Shown: positions 6,972-15,581 of the stretch, one piece after another
How the letters are laid out: the number at the start of each line of letters is the position of its first letter
Position numbering within the stretch: the stretch's first letter is position 1
Source of the DNA: a virus
Virus record (IMG/VR): IMGVR_UViG_3300030329_005844
Span: 1 to 42,160 of that record
Strand: one strand, 5' to 3'
Length of the DNA: 42,160 nt
Position numbers and translations under genes: made by a program
Notes under the pieces: generated by a model
What the model was told of the DNA's origin: nothing
Seen by the model: only the letters and a program-made list of their open reading frames with translations
The model's database searches: none

Positions 6972-8987
6972 ATGGCCAAAAGAAAATATACTAAAAAGTC
7001 GGATTATTGGAAACGTTTTAAGGGTAATAGAAGTGAAGCAAATAAGCCTGCTCCACTCCATGATTTATTAAATTCAGAAAAAGCCCCATGGGAACCTATT
7101 CTAGCAGGAGATAGCTTTTATAGTCACAGCAGTAAGGCTAATTATTCTCGAACAGGTCATACCACTAATCCTGTTGCAGGTACTACCGCAAGGCAAAACC
7201 TTGTAGCCTCATTGCCTAAATATAATAATTACGCCAACATTCGTGACGGAATGCTGCCGTATGATTATAGTACAGAAGGCGTTGATGTTAGAGAGGCTGT
7301 ACTTTTATGCCAAAAAGCTTATGCAAATATTGCGATATTTAGAAATGCCATTGATATTATGGCGGAGTTTGCTAATTCCGACATCTATCTGGAGGGCGGC
7401 TCTAAGGCTTCAAGAGACTTTATCAATAAATGGTTTCGCAAGATTTATATATGGAAAATTACTGATCAATTTTTCAGAGAATACTATAAGTCAGGGAATG
7501 TTTTTATCTATAGAATTGATGGCAAGTTTGATGCCGAAGACTTTCAAAAGTTAAGTTTGGTATATGGCAGTAAAATTGATACTGGCAAAATACCACTCAG
7601 GTATATTATTCTTAATCCTTTTGATGTTATAGCTTATCGCACTACGGGTTTTGGTCGTGGCGTGTACCGCAAAGTATTATCTGAATTTGAAATCGAACGC
7701 CTTATTAATGCTAAAACTGAAGAAGACGTTGAAATTTTAGAAGCTCTTGATCCTGCAACCCGAGAGTTGTTAGAAAAGGGAGGCTGGGGCAAGCGTGGCG
7801 TATCTATACCTTTAGATCCTACTAAGCTTACTTACGCTTTCTATAAAAAACAAGACTACGAGCCGTTTGCTATCCCTTTTGGTTTTCCTGTATTGGCAGA
7901 CTTAAACTGGAAGATGGAGCTTAAGAAAATTGATGCGGCTATTTGTCGTACAATTGAAAATGTAATCCTTTTGATTACTATGGGCAATACTCCTGACAAA
8001 GGAGGTATTAATCCTCAAAATATGCACGCGATGCAACAACTCTTCCGTAATGAAAGTATTGGTAGAGTTTTAGTGAGTGATTATACTACCAAGGCTGAAT
8101 TTGTTATTCCTGATTTAAACAAGGTTATCGGCCCTGAAAAATATCAAATTGTAAACGAAGACATTAAAGAAGGCCTACAAAATGTTATCGTTGGGCAAGA
8201 GCGTTATGCGAGCACAATGGTAAAAGCTGAGATCTTTTTAGAAAGACTCAAGGAAGCAAGGCAATCTTTTTTAAATGATTTTCTTCAGCCGCAGATTAAA
8301 TTAGTATGTAAATCTATGGGCTTTAGAAAATATCCTGTAGCCAAATTCGCAGAAATTGATTTAAAAGATGAACTGCAATTACATAGAGTAACAACTCGCC
8401 TTATGGAATTAGGGGTATTGCCTCCTGAAGAAGGCTTGCGCGCTATTAAAACAGGCATTTATCCTGAAAGTACTGATTTAGTAGAAGCACAAAAGAAATT
8501 CTTGGCTGCTCGTGAAAAAGGTTATTATAATCCTCTGGTGGGAGGAGCCCCTGTTCCCCGAACTAGCGAGAGCGGCGATGAAGCATCACCCCCTGTAACC
8601 ACGGGTCCGAGTAAGGAAGGCGGTCGGCCTCCTAGTTCTTCTAATCCTGAAAGGAGATATAGCAGAGCTTATTTGCAAGACGTAATTGTCTCGACTGAGG
8701 AACTTCGTGCAAAAGCGGCCAAAGCATTAAAAAAGCAAGTTAATAAAAAGCGACTTTCTAAAAAAGATAATGCTCTTTTAGATCAGTTATGTGAATCAGT
8801 TGTAGCAGGGAATGAAATGGAAAACTGGACTTCAACTGCTGAAGAATGCATCGCTAATTTTGATAAGATAGCCGAACTACTTCCTTTAAATGATATTTTA
8901 GAAATATCTAATGAGCATGAGTTGGAAACTTATCCTGCGGCTTTGATTTATCATAGTGATAAAATTTCCCAGTCAAAAGAGAAATAG
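6972..8987 (+). CDS. Portal protein
   Basis: The product has 671 residues from the ATG at 6972; an upstream GTG at 6948 would start inside the hairpin and motif and is unlikely. Portal proteins form the dodecameric ring at one capsid vertex through which DNA passes, and are the docking site for the terminase. The assignment rests on the size, the position right after the packaging genes and before the protease, scaffold and capsid genes, and the alpha/beta wing-like N-terminal half. That half is followed by long helices (about 300-470) and a disordered Pro/Ser/Gly-rich stretch near 525-560. The C-terminal 110 residues are helical and charged. I see no catalytic motif. The gene ends in a TAG that overlaps a GTGTA motif. 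Confidence 0.82.
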   Translation: MAKRKYTKKSDYWKRFKGNRSEANKPAPLHDLLNSEKAPWEPILAGDSFYSHSSKANYSRTGHTTNPVAGTTARQNLVASLPKYNNYANIRDGMLPYDYSTEGVDVREAVLLCQKAYANIAIFRNAIDIMAEFANSDIYLEGGSKASRDFINKWFRKIYIWKITDQFFREYYKSGNVFIYRIDGKFDAEDFQKLSLVYGSKIDTGKIPLRYIILNPFDVIAYRTTGFGRGVYRKVLSEFEIERLINAKTEEDVEILEALDPATRELLEKGGWGKRGVSIPLDPTKLTYAFYKKQDYEPFAIPFGFPVLADLNWKMELKKIDAAICRTIENVILLITMGNTPDKGGINPQNMHAMQQLFRNESIGRVLVSDYTTKAEFVIPDLNKVIGPEKYQIVNEDIKEGLQNVIVGQERYASTMVKAEIFLERLKEARQSFLNDFLQPQIKLVCKSMGFRKYPVAKFAEIDLKDELQLHRVTTRLMELGVLPPEEGLRAIKTGIYPESTDLVEAQKKFLAAREKGYYNPLVGGAPVPRTSESGDEASPPVTTGPSKEGGRPPSSSNPERRYSRAYLQDVIVSTEELRAKAAKALKKQVNKKRLSKKDNALLDQLCESVVAGNEMENWTSTAEECIANFDKIAELLPLNDILEISNEHELETYPAALIYHSDKISQSKEK

Positions 8988-9003
8988 TGTATAAATTATC
9001 ATA
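8987..9003 (+). promoter_or_regulatory. GTGTA motif before the three-module head gene
   Basis: GTGTATAAATTATCATA begins at the last base of the portal stop codon and lies 18 bases before the next ATG. It contains TATAAAT, which resembles a T4 late promoter core, but the shared element among the gaps is GTGTA. Confidence 0.4.
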
Positions 9004-9021
9004 TTTTTTCTCTTTAAAAAA

Positions 9022-9972
9022 ATGGAATGCGATTTTTCTGATAAAATATTAGCTGCTAAAAGAAGTGGCCCTAAAAGCGGAGCTCAAACTCCCGCTAAGC
9101 CTTCTGAACGCAAAAAAGGGTCTTCAAAGAATAAGCCTGGAACTGCAGGTAAGGGTGGAGATAAGATAACTTTTTCTGAAAAGGTTATTACTGCTTTAAA
9201 AAATAAAGTAAAAGAACACAACGGGAAACACAGTAAAAAGGTAACGCTGTCTCAACTTAAAAAAGTTTATCGCAGAGGCGCAGGCGCATTCTCTTCTAGC
9301 CATCGTCCAGGAAAAACTCGTGGGCAATGGGCAATGGCACGCGTAAATATGTTTCTCAAAATGATGCGCGGAGGAAAAGTTAAAGATTCTTATCGCAAAG
9401 CTGATCAAGATATAGCTAACGCTTCTGATATATGTATTTCAGAGCACGGTGAATTTGAGCCGACTGTCGAAGATCTAATTACTGCTAAATTGGAATTAGA
9501 AAAATTAGGTCTAGCTGCTGAAGACCCTATGGCTCACATGTTTGAAACAGAAGAAGAAGCCGAGGAAGAGGCTGAAAAAATGGGCCTAACAGGAACTCAT
9601 CCTCACCGCATGGAAGATGGTAAGGTAATGTATATGCCTGGAAAAGATCATGAAACCTTTATGAAGCGCCATGAGGAAATTTTAAAAAGTAAAGCGGCTA
9701 AAGAAAAAAAACTAAATAAACCTTTTCGGACCCCTGACGGACCAAAAAAGTTTGCGGTATACGTTAAAAATGAAAAAGGCAATGTAATTAAAGTAAATTT
9801 TGGTGATCCTAATATGGAAATCAAAAGAGACGATCCTGATCGCCGTAAAAATTTTAGAGCCCGACATAATTGTGATGATCCTGGCCCAAAATGGAAAGCT
9901 CGTTACTGGAGTTGTAAATTTTGGGAATCAGGAAAGTCAGTAACAGATTACCTTAAAGGTGATGAAGATTAA
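9022..9972 (+). CDS. Head-region protein made of three small conserved phage modules
   Basis: The product has 316 residues and three separable parts after a basic disordered N terminus. The first (about 75-115) reads LKKVYRRGAGAFSSSHRPGK then TRGQWAMARVNMFL, a module I associate with phage head genes next to the portal. The second (about 165-201) is an acidic helix followed by GTHPHRMEDGKVMYMPGKDH. The third (about 232-291) contains VYVKNEKGNVIKVNFGDPNM, RRKNFRARHNC and KARYWSCKFWE, a recurrent phage module of unknown function with two conserved-looking Cys. The gene lies between portal and scaffold genes, so a role in prohead assembly is likely. No enzyme activity can be claimed. The ATG follows an A-run without a Shine-Dalgarno match. 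Confidence 0.6.
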   Translation: MECDFSDKILAAKRSGPKSGAQTPAKPSERKKGSSKNKPGTAGKGGDKITFSEKVITALKNKVKEHNGKHSKKVTLSQLKKVYRRGAGAFSSSHRPGKTRGQWAMARVNMFLKMMRGGKVKDSYRKADQDIANASDICISEHGEFEPTVEDLITAKLELEKLGLAAEDPMAHMFETEEEAEEEAEKMGLTGTHPHRMEDGKVMYMPGKDHETFMKRHEEILKSKAAKEKKLNKPFRTPDGPKKFAVYVKNEKGNVIKVNFGDPNMEIKRDDPDRRKNFRARHNCDDPGPKWKARYWSCKFWESGKSVTDYLKGDED

Positions 9973-9999
9973 AATGATTTCTCAAACGTACCAACCTTA

Positions 10000-10016
10000 G
10001 TGTACATAACCTTACA
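10000..10016 (+). promoter_or_regulatory. GTGTA-N6-CTTACA motif before the scaffold-like gene
   Basis: GTGTACATAACCTTACA has the two-box form shared exactly in spacing with the copies at 14589 and 17521. Its GTG is in frame with the downstream gene and could be mistaken for its start; the ATG at 10030 is preferred because this GTG lies inside the repeated motif. Confidence 0.5.
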
Positions 10017-10029
10017 ACTTCTTTTAAAA

Positions 10030-11079
10030 ATGCAAGACTTAAAATCCAAATTAAATTTTAACAACGGTTCTGTTGAAGTAGAACTGACACGCGTTGAAGC
10101 CAAAAAGCTTACAACTGAAGAGCGCAATAACCTTCCTGATTCTGACTTCGCTTACATTAAGCCAGGCGGTAAAAAGGTAGATGGCAAGACTGAGCCCCGT
10201 TCTCTGCGCATGTTCCCTATTAATGATGCCGATCATGTGAGAAGCGCTCTTACATATTTAGATCGTGCCGATATTTCAGAAGAAGCTAAAAAGATAGCTT
10301 TAAAGAATATCAAAAAGGCCGCTAAAAAGTTTGGCGTAACAGTTAGTGATTCTGACGCAATGAGCAAAAAGGAAGAAAAGATTGATAAAAAAGAGCTCAA
10401 AAGAGACACTAAAAAAGAAAAAGAAGAACACGAAGACGACGCTATCAAAAATGACGAAAGAGAAATTAAAGATCTCAAAAAAGACGTTAAATTTGATAAA
10501 GAAAGTAAAAAGAAGTTCGCTAAGGCTGAAACCGACAAAGAGCGCCAAGAGCGTTTAGAGCGTCGTGAAGACAAGCAAGACAAAGATGAACTAGATAGTG
10601 AAACTTTAAAAGAGCGCCTTAAGCATCACGAAGATGCTGTAAAAAATCTTACTAAAGAAATTAAGCAGCTAGAAAAAGACAAGAAAGAAGACAAGAAGGA
10701 TGTTAAGGAAGAGGCTAAAGGACATTATAATGACAAAGGGCAATACGTTCCCTATCAAGGTCCTGAGCCAAAAGAACAGGTGCAATACATGCCTGAAGGC
10801 GATAAACCTGTAAAGCTTGACGAAGCAAAGGACGAAGACGGTAAATATATTCCTTATGAAGGCCCCGAGCCTAAAGAGCAAGTCCAATACATTGAAGTTC
10901 CTGGTGAAGAAAAATTACAGCACCAAGCTTTTATGTCTGAATGTATGCTTAATGACGATTCCCATGTTAATACTAAAGGGCTAGACGAAAATAGGTCTCG
11001 CATGGCATGTGCAATCGCATACGATAGAAAATATAAAACCTCTTATGCTCCTTGTGGCCCCTTCGGCTGTAAATACTAA
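10030..11079 (+). CDS. Charged coiled-coil, scaffold-like head protein
   Basis: The product has 349 residues from the ATG at 10030. Residues about 30-100 form a small domain with LPDSDFAYIKPGGKK and a run of Ala/Lys helices, a module seen in phage head-region proteins. Residues about 105-225 are almost only Lys, Glu and Asp and should form a long helix. Two copies of a (V/I)PY(Q/E)GPEPKEQVQY peptide follow. The C terminus has ECMLNDDSHVNTKGLDENR, then ACAIAYDRKYK and a short Cys-containing tail, another recurrent phage module. Composition and position before the protease and capsid genes suggest an internal scaffold or core protein; binding to the prohead shell is inferred. An AT-rich leader without Shine-Dalgarno precedes the start. 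Confidence 0.6.
   Translation: MQDLKSKLNFNNGSVEVELTRVEAKKLTTEERNNLPDSDFAYIKPGGKKVDGKTEPRSLRMFPINDADHVRSALTYLDRADISEEAKKIALKNIKKAAKKFGVTVSDSDAMSKKEEKIDKKELKRDTKKEKEEHEDDAIKNDEREIKDLKKDVKFDKESKKKFAKAETDKERQERLERREDKQDKDELDSETLKERLKHHEDAVKNLTKEIKQLEKDKKEDKKDVKEEAKGHYNDKGQYVPYQGPEPKEQVQYMPEGDKPVKLDEAKDEDGKYIPYEGPEPKEQVQYIEVPGEEKLQHQAFMSECMLNDDSHVNTKGLDENRSRMACAIAYDRKYKTSYAPCGPFGCKY
10744..10890 (+). repeat. Duplicated peptide repeat within the scaffold-like gene
   Basis: Codons 10744-10788 encode YVPYQGPEPKEQVQY and codons 10846-10890 encode YIPYEGPEPKEQVQY, 34 codons apart. The DNA has diverged at many third positions while the peptide is kept, which points to selection for the peptide, perhaps as a binding site. 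Confidence 0.85.
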
Positions 11080-11082
11080 AAA

Positions 11083-12681
11083 ATGTCTTACAAGTATAAG
11101 ACTAGTTTTTCTAACGAAATACTAGGGTCTGAGAGACTGACTAGTTTTGACAAGCTAGGCATTAGTACTGCATCATTGGAGAATTTAAAATCCCTGATTC
11201 CTGAATCTATTGATTTAGAAAAAAATATTGATTTAATGGCGGTAGCATTTAATGCGGCCGTTGTTAATAGATTCAATAAGAATGATGATGGGATTGACAC
11301 TAAAGCCGCTTTAGCTATTAAAGATTATTTCATCAATAAACCCACTAATATTGAGCATAAAAAAGAAGTTGTAGTTGGACATATAGTCTCAAGCTCATTT
11401 AGTTCGTTTGGAGAGAATACTCTTTTAACTGATGAAGAGGTAATAAATAAAAATTCTCCTTTTAATATTGCACTGGGATCGGTGGTATATAAAACAGTCC
11501 ACCCTAACTTTGCAAATATGTTAGAGCAAGAGCTTGACACAGGAGAAAAAATTATATCCACCAGTTGGGAGTTAGGTTTTAATGATTATTGTTTAGCGTT
11601 AGGAAGTAAAAACTTAGATGAAGCAGAAATAGTTACTGATCCTAAGCACATACAAGAATTATCTCAATACCTTAAAGCTCAAGATGGTTCAGGCGAAACC
11701 AAAGACGGCGTGCCTGTGAGGCGGTTAATTGTGGGAGAAATCTTTCCTCTCGGAATAGCTTTTACTTCTAACCCTGCGGCAGAGGTAAAAGGAGTTTACA
11801 TTGAAGATCCTGATGAAAATGTAATAATAAAAGACGAAAAAGAATCAGACGCAATGATAACTTTATCCGAAAATGACGAAAAAGATTTTTCAGAAAATGA
11901 AAATAAAAGTTCACATTCATCAAAATGTGATGTAAACCCAAATAACGACTATACACTTATGGACAATAATATCTTAGAAAAATTCGAAGAAATTCTTTCT
12001 GATAAACTGGACAATAAACAGTATACAGAAGAAGTCGTAGCGAATGTTACCAAGGTTTTTCAAGAAGCAATTATGCAAAAGGACGAAGAGTATAAGTCTG
12101 CCAAAGAAGCAGAAAGCCAAGCTTTAGCTGAGGCTGCTGATAAGAACGAGCAACTTGAAAAAGATGTTGCCGAACTTAAAGAGCAGCTTTCGTCCGCTAA
12201 GGCTCAGCTAGACGCAATCGAAGAAGAGCGCGCCGCTGCGGAAGCACAGGAGCTTTACAATTCTCGTATGGCAGGTTTAGACGAAGAATTTGAGCTTCTT
12301 GATGCTGACCGCGAAATCCTCGCTTCGGAAATCAAAACGTTAGATGCAACTGAAGAGTCTTATGCCTCTTATTTAGAAAAGCTACGTACTATTTGGGCTA
12401 CCAAGTCCAAAGCGTATATTTCTGAGCAAGAAGCTGCTCTTAAGGACCGCATTGAAAATGAAGTAACAAAACGTCTCGCTGAAATCGAAGAAGCTAAAGC
12501 TTCGGTTGAAACTGTTGAGGCTACTGAAGAAACCGATGTTGAAGAGGTTTTAGAAGAAGCTTCAGAAGAAGAGACAGCCGTTCTCACTAACAATAACGCA
12601 GAAGCTTCTCAAGAAGAGATCTCCTTAAGAGATCGTTTTAAGGATGCTTTCTCGAAAGAAAATTTAACCATTAAACTATAA
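11083..12681 (+). CDS. Prohead protease-scaffold fusion
   Basis: The product has 532 residues. The N-terminal 240 residues look like a capsid maturation serine protease: IEHKKEVVVGHI (90-101) offers His92, and TGEKIISTSWELGF (153-166) offers Ser159 or Ser161 in the setting of the GxxxGLSIGF element of HK97-type prohead proteases. An acidic linker (about 241-292) leads to a long coiled coil, rich in Glu, Ala and Lys (about 295-500), typical of a scaffold. Met293 (ATG at 11959) lies exactly at the start of this part and could be an internal start giving a free 240-residue scaffold, as in lambda C/Nu3. The family match is by motif only. It starts three bases after the previous gene. Confidence 0.62.
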   Translation: MSYKYKTSFSNEILGSERLTSFDKLGISTASLENLKSLIPESIDLEKNIDLMAVAFNAAVVNRFNKNDDGIDTKAALAIKDYFINKPTNIEHKKEVVVGHIVSSSFSSFGENTLLTDEEVINKNSPFNIALGSVVYKTVHPNFANMLEQELDTGEKIISTSWELGFNDYCLALGSKNLDEAEIVTDPKHIQELSQYLKAQDGSGETKDGVPVRRLIVGEIFPLGIAFTSNPAAEVKGVYIEDPDENVIIKDEKESDAMITLSENDEKDFSENENKSSHSSKCDVNPNNDYTLMDNNILEKFEEILSDKLDNKQYTEEVVANVTKVFQEAIMQKDEEYKSAKEAESQALAEAADKNEQLEKDVAELKEQLSSAKAQLDAIEEERAAAEAQELYNSRMAGLDEEFELLDADREILASEIKTLDATEESYASYLEKLRTIWATKSKAYISEQEAALKDRIENEVTKRLAEIEEAKASVETVEATEETDVEEVLEEASEEETAVLTNNNAEASQEEISLRDRFKDAFSKENLTIKL

Positions 12682-12685
12682 TAAA

Positions 12686-13366
12686 ATGGCACTCAGAATA
12701 CTACCATTCAGACAATACAACGAAAATGATGTCGTCAATCTGTATGCGTCGGCCACGGTCAATTCACAGACCTCCGATTCAGGACAGGGTGACGCGGGTA
12801 TTTTCGTCACTGTTTCGGCTGGCGATTTGACAGACGGGCCCGTTCAGTACCAAACAAATTCTTATTTGGGCAAAACGGACTATCCTTTTGTCGGTGCTGA
12901 CCAACTGCCTGTTGTAACTGCTCAGGTTACTCCTGCAGGTACAGGCGACACCGTTTTGGGTGTCACGTTGGCTCAGACCGCTCAGCGAGACGAAAATGGC
13001 GAAAAGCTCATCTACTATCCTCAGAAGCAGCTTGAATTACAAGCCGTTCATTCTGGGCAAGCAGTTCCTGTTCTCACACAAGGTATCGTTACCTTGAGTC
13101 CCGCTGCTTTTGACGGTGACATTCCTGCTCCTGGCACGAATGTTGTAACGGTTTCTCCAGGCGCTACCGCAGGTAAGCTTACTGGACACGCAACTCTAGC
13201 GGCTAAGAATGCTTGGTCCAGCAATGTTGAAACAATTGGTTCAGTTATTGCAACGGGTAATCGTGTAAATCGTGGTTTAGCTACTGACCAGTTCGCTGGC
13301 GCTTCTGTAGGTACTGGTGCCGCTAATGGCAACGGTCAATACGCAGTAGTTAAAATTTCCAAATAA
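12686..13366 (+). CDS. Putative capsid decoration (head stabilisation) protein
   Basis: The product has 226 residues, is beta-rich, has very few charged helices and no Cys. It is rich in Gly, Ala, Thr and Val, with turns such as GATAGKLTGHATLAAKN and a C-terminal VGTGAANGNGQYAVVKIS. It lies immediately before the major capsid gene, the classic place for lambda gpD-like decoration proteins that clamp the expanded capsid. Codon use shifts here towards C-ending and higher-GC codons compared with upstream genes, a sign of high expression. The ATG follows an A-rich leader four bases after the previous stop. No direct family motif was recognised, so the role is inferred from place, composition and codon use. 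Confidence 0.55.
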   Translation: MALRILPFRQYNENDVVNLYASATVNSQTSDSGQGDAGIFVTVSAGDLTDGPVQYQTNSYLGKTDYPFVGADQLPVVTAQVTPAGTGDTVLGVTLAQTAQRDENGEKLIYYPQKQLELQAVHSGQAVPVLTQGIVTLSPAAFDGDIPAPGTNVVTVSPGATAGKLTGHATLAAKNAWSSNVETIGSVIATGNRVNRGLATDQFAGASVGTGAANGNGQYAVVKISK

Positions 13367-13393
13367 CACTTGATCCGTAGAAAGTTTAAATAA

Positions 13394-14512
13394 ATGAACA
13401 TTACATTAAAAAGAACAAACGAACAGATCGAGTTAGTTAAGGCTATGGCATCTAAAAACAGAGATGTCGCATACGAAGCTCAAGCTGCCTTGGCTGAATT
13501 TATTGGTCCCGTCGTTTCTGAGGTTATTAATATCGCACCTACCGTTAGCAATCTTTTCGCTTCTTTTAATTTTGAAGCTGATTCTAACCCTAGCCTGCCT
13601 TTAGATCTCTATTACGACATCGCTGCTGAAGATTATATTCAAGTCTATAGCACAACGATGCCTGGCGGTCTTCCTACCAATCACGTTCTTCCTACTGCTT
13701 CCGAGCTTAAGTTCACCACGTATCGTTTAGATAGTGCTGTTTCTTTTGATCGTCGTTATGCCGCTCAGTCCCGCTTGGACGTAGTCGGTAAAACAATGAC
13801 CCGTGTAGCTCAGGAAGTTCTGTTAAAGCAACAGCAAACTTCTGCTAACTTACTTCTTAGTGCCCTTGCTGGCGCTGTAACGGGCGGAACCGCTCACGTT
13901 GCTGACAGTAAGATTAATGACACATTCCTCTTAGCTGACCTTAACGCTATGATGACCCGTGCGAAACGCATCAATGCTGCCTGGAATGGTGGTACACCTG
14001 ATGGTCGCGGACGCGGTATCACTGATCTCTTGGTTTCTCCTGAAGTTACCGAGATGATTCGCGCTATGGCTTACAATCCTGTCAATACTAAGGCGGCTGA
14101 CGGCTCAGTCCCAGCTGCTGGTAATGACGCTTGGATTGCTGCTCCTGAGAGCGTTCGTGCTGCTATGTACAACAATGCTGCTACCCCTGAATTCTTCGGG
14201 GTTAACATCATGGAAGTTAACGAACTTGGTCCTGATCGTAAGTACACTCGTATTTACAAGGGTCTAAGCCCAACTTCGCCTAATGCTACAGTAACTGGAC
14301 AAGAAGATCTCGTGATTGGCCTCGACCTTTCTCGTGACTCCTTGATCAAGGCAGTAGCTATTGATAGCGAAACTGGTAGTGACTTCACACTCATGGCTGA
14401 CGATCAGTACTCCATTCGCCAACAGAAGATCGGCTTCTTTGGTTCAGTGGAAGAAGGACGCATGGTTATCGACAACCGCGCTCTTCTTGGCTGTGTTATC
14501 ACAACTGCTTAA
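13394..14512 (+). CDS. Major capsid protein (HK97 fold)
   Basis: The product has 372 residues, a normal length for an HK97-fold coat protein without a long propeptide. Supporting points are its place after protease, scaffold and decoration genes, the strong terminator that follows, and the highly biased, GC-richer codon use of an abundant protein. The stretch YIQVYSTTMPGG and following strands (about 75-110) fit an E-loop region. ITDLLVSPEVTEMIRAM (about 207-223) is the spine helix and A-domain element often seen in this family. The C-terminal DDQYSIRQQKIGFFGSVEEG is also typical. The protein forms the icosahedral shell. The start lies 27 bases after the previous stop with no Shine-Dalgarno sequence. 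Confidence 0.88.
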   Translation: MNITLKRTNEQIELVKAMASKNRDVAYEAQAALAEFIGPVVSEVINIAPTVSNLFASFNFEADSNPSLPLDLYYDIAAEDYIQVYSTTMPGGLPTNHVLPTASELKFTTYRLDSAVSFDRRYAAQSRLDVVGKTMTRVAQEVLLKQQQTSANLLLSALAGAVTGGTAHVADSKINDTFLLADLNAMMTRAKRINAAWNGGTPDGRGRGITDLLVSPEVTEMIRAMAYNPVNTKAADGSVPAAGNDAWIAAPESVRAAMYNNAATPEFFGVNIMEVNELGPDRKYTRIYKGLSPTSPNATVTGQEDLVIGLDLSRDSLIKAVAIDSETGSDFTLMADDQYSIRQQKIGFFGSVEEGRMVIDNRALLGCVITTA

Positions 14513-14534
14513 GTTTAATCTTAAGTTTATTTTT

Positions 14535-14564
14535 AAAGGGGCGCCCACTGTGGCGCCCCTTTTT
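14535..14564 (+). terminator. Intrinsic terminator after the major capsid gene
   Basis: AAAGGGGCGCC at 14535-14545 pairs with GGCGCCCCTTT at 14552-14562 around a six-base loop, followed by Ts to 14564. The GC-rich stem and T tail are those of a factor-independent terminator, 22 bases after the capsid stop codon. Confidence 0.92.
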
Positions 14565-14588
14565 ATGTTTCACGATATATGGATTTTT

Positions 14589-14605
14589 GTGTAATCATCC
14601 TTATA
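14589..14605 (+). promoter_or_regulatory. GTGTA-N6-CTTATA motif after the capsid terminator
   Basis: GTGTAATCATCCTTATA has the same spacing as the copies at 10000 and 17521. It lies between the terminator and the next gene, which is where a new transcript for the connector genes should begin. Confidence 0.5.
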
Positions 14606-14629
14606 ATAAAGGTGAAAGGATTTTAAATT

Positions 14630-15046
14630 ATGGCACAACGCAAAAGAACATCTAAATCAAAAGCTGCCTCTACCTCTAAGAGTACAGCTAAAAAGAAGCT
14701 TGATAACTTAAATGTTGTTGATGGCAAAGCGCAAGACATTGAGAAAATTAAAGAGCTTCAAGAATTAATGGGGATTAAGCAATCCAATCCATTCGGCGTA
14801 AGTACCGCTGCAGAATTAGAAGAAAAAATGGATGAAATGAATTTAAGTGATCTTCAAGCTTTGGCTGTGAAGGCAGGTTTATTTCCCAGTGGCTCACGTT
14901 TAACTTTAAAAAATAAACTTTTAAAAGAGTTTTACTCTACTCCAGGAGCGGGAGCAGGCGTAGACGTAGGTTTTCAAAAACCTGTGGCAAACCCTGATAG
15001 CCCCGAAGGGCAAGACTTGATTAAATTAATGAATGAAAATCTATGA
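14630..15046 (+). CDS. Small head-tail region protein with SAP-like motif
   Basis: The product has 138 residues. A basic Lys/Ser/Thr-rich N terminus (1-25) is followed by helices. LSDLQALAVKAGL and TLKNKLLKEF (about 83-107) form a helix-turn-helix unit like a SAP domain, a small DNA-binding fold. The C terminus is Gly/Pro-rich and flexible. It is the first gene after the capsid terminator and its stop overlaps the next ATG, so it travels with the connector genes. It may touch the packaged DNA end at the neck, but that is inference from the motif and position. A GGTGAAAGGA sequence lies a little too far upstream to be an ideal ribosome site. Confidence 0.55.
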   Translation: MAQRKRTSKSKAASTSKSTAKKKLDNLNVVDGKAQDIEKIKELQELMGIKQSNPFGVSTAAELEEKMDEMNLSDLQALAVKAGLFPSGSRLTLKNKLLKEFYSTPGAGAGVDVGFQKPVANPDSPEGQDLIKLMNENL

Positions 15047-15579
15047 ATCAAATCGGTCAGTTAGCTTCTGACATTTATGACAATGAATTAGACAATGCTA
15101 CTACCGAATTAGGTCGGGAGCGTGAAGTAGAAAAAATCTCTGGTTGGCTTTTGGCTAACGAGGGAATACTTAATACATTAATTTATACTAATTTTAGTGG
15201 TGTAAATCCTGGCTTTAAACAAGAAGAGGCTGATATTTATAAGCAGATTTACCTGTCTCATTATTATAAAAAAGCGAGCAGGGATACGTTAAGGGTAATT
15301 ACTAGTGATTCAGTAGATTGGATTCGATTAAGCGAGGGCGATACAACTATCGTTCGCAATAATAAAAATGAGATTGCTAAAACTTACCTTAGTTTAGCTA
15401 AGGATGCTGAAGAGCAGATTAAACAGCTGGTTTATTCATATACTTTATATGGTGCTCGACCTCGGCAGGTTGCAGGGCTTGACGGCGGATGGCCGACGGG
15501 CAGTGGTTATTATGCTCCTGGTTATTACTATTATGGCTACTATCCTTATTATGGAAGAGGAGGCTACTACTCTATCTAA
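15043..15579 (+). CDS. Head-tail connector candidate with Tyr/Gly-rich tail
   Basis: The product has 178 residues. The first 140 are mainly helical (ELGREREVEKISGWLLANEG and later long helices), which resembles phage adaptor proteins that sit under the portal. The last 30 residues are extraordinarily rich in Tyr and Gly (GYYAPGYYYYGYYPYYGRGG), a low-complexity tail that could form sticky contacts. The gene overlaps its upstream neighbour by ATGA and is followed after two bases by the next connector gene. Adaptor function rests on position and fold type rather than a specific motif. Confidence 0.6.
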   Translation: MNQIGQLASDIYDNELDNATTELGREREVEKISGWLLANEGILNTLIYTNFSGVNPGFKQEEADIYKQIYLSHYYKKASRDTLRVITSDSVDWIRLSEGDTTIVRNNKNEIAKTYLSLAKDAEEQIKQLVYSYTLYGARPRQVAGLDGGWPTGSGYYAPGYYYYGYYPYYGRGGYYSI

Positions 15580-15581
15580 AA

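Noticed and set aside
8991-8998. T4-type late promoter (TATAAATA-like)
   Set aside because: Only this gap has TATAAAT and it is followed by T; the element shared among gaps is GTGTA, so a T4-type system is not supported.
10233-10887. Minus-strand hydrophobic open frames opposite the scaffold-like gene
   Set aside because: Phe/Leu/Ser-rich sequence is the expected antisense of Lys/Glu repeats, not a membrane protein.
15489-15581. Longer version of the 148-residue connector protein
   Set aside because: The added N terminus is a Leu/Trp-rich artefact of reading the Tyr/Gly-rich tail of the previous gene in another frame.
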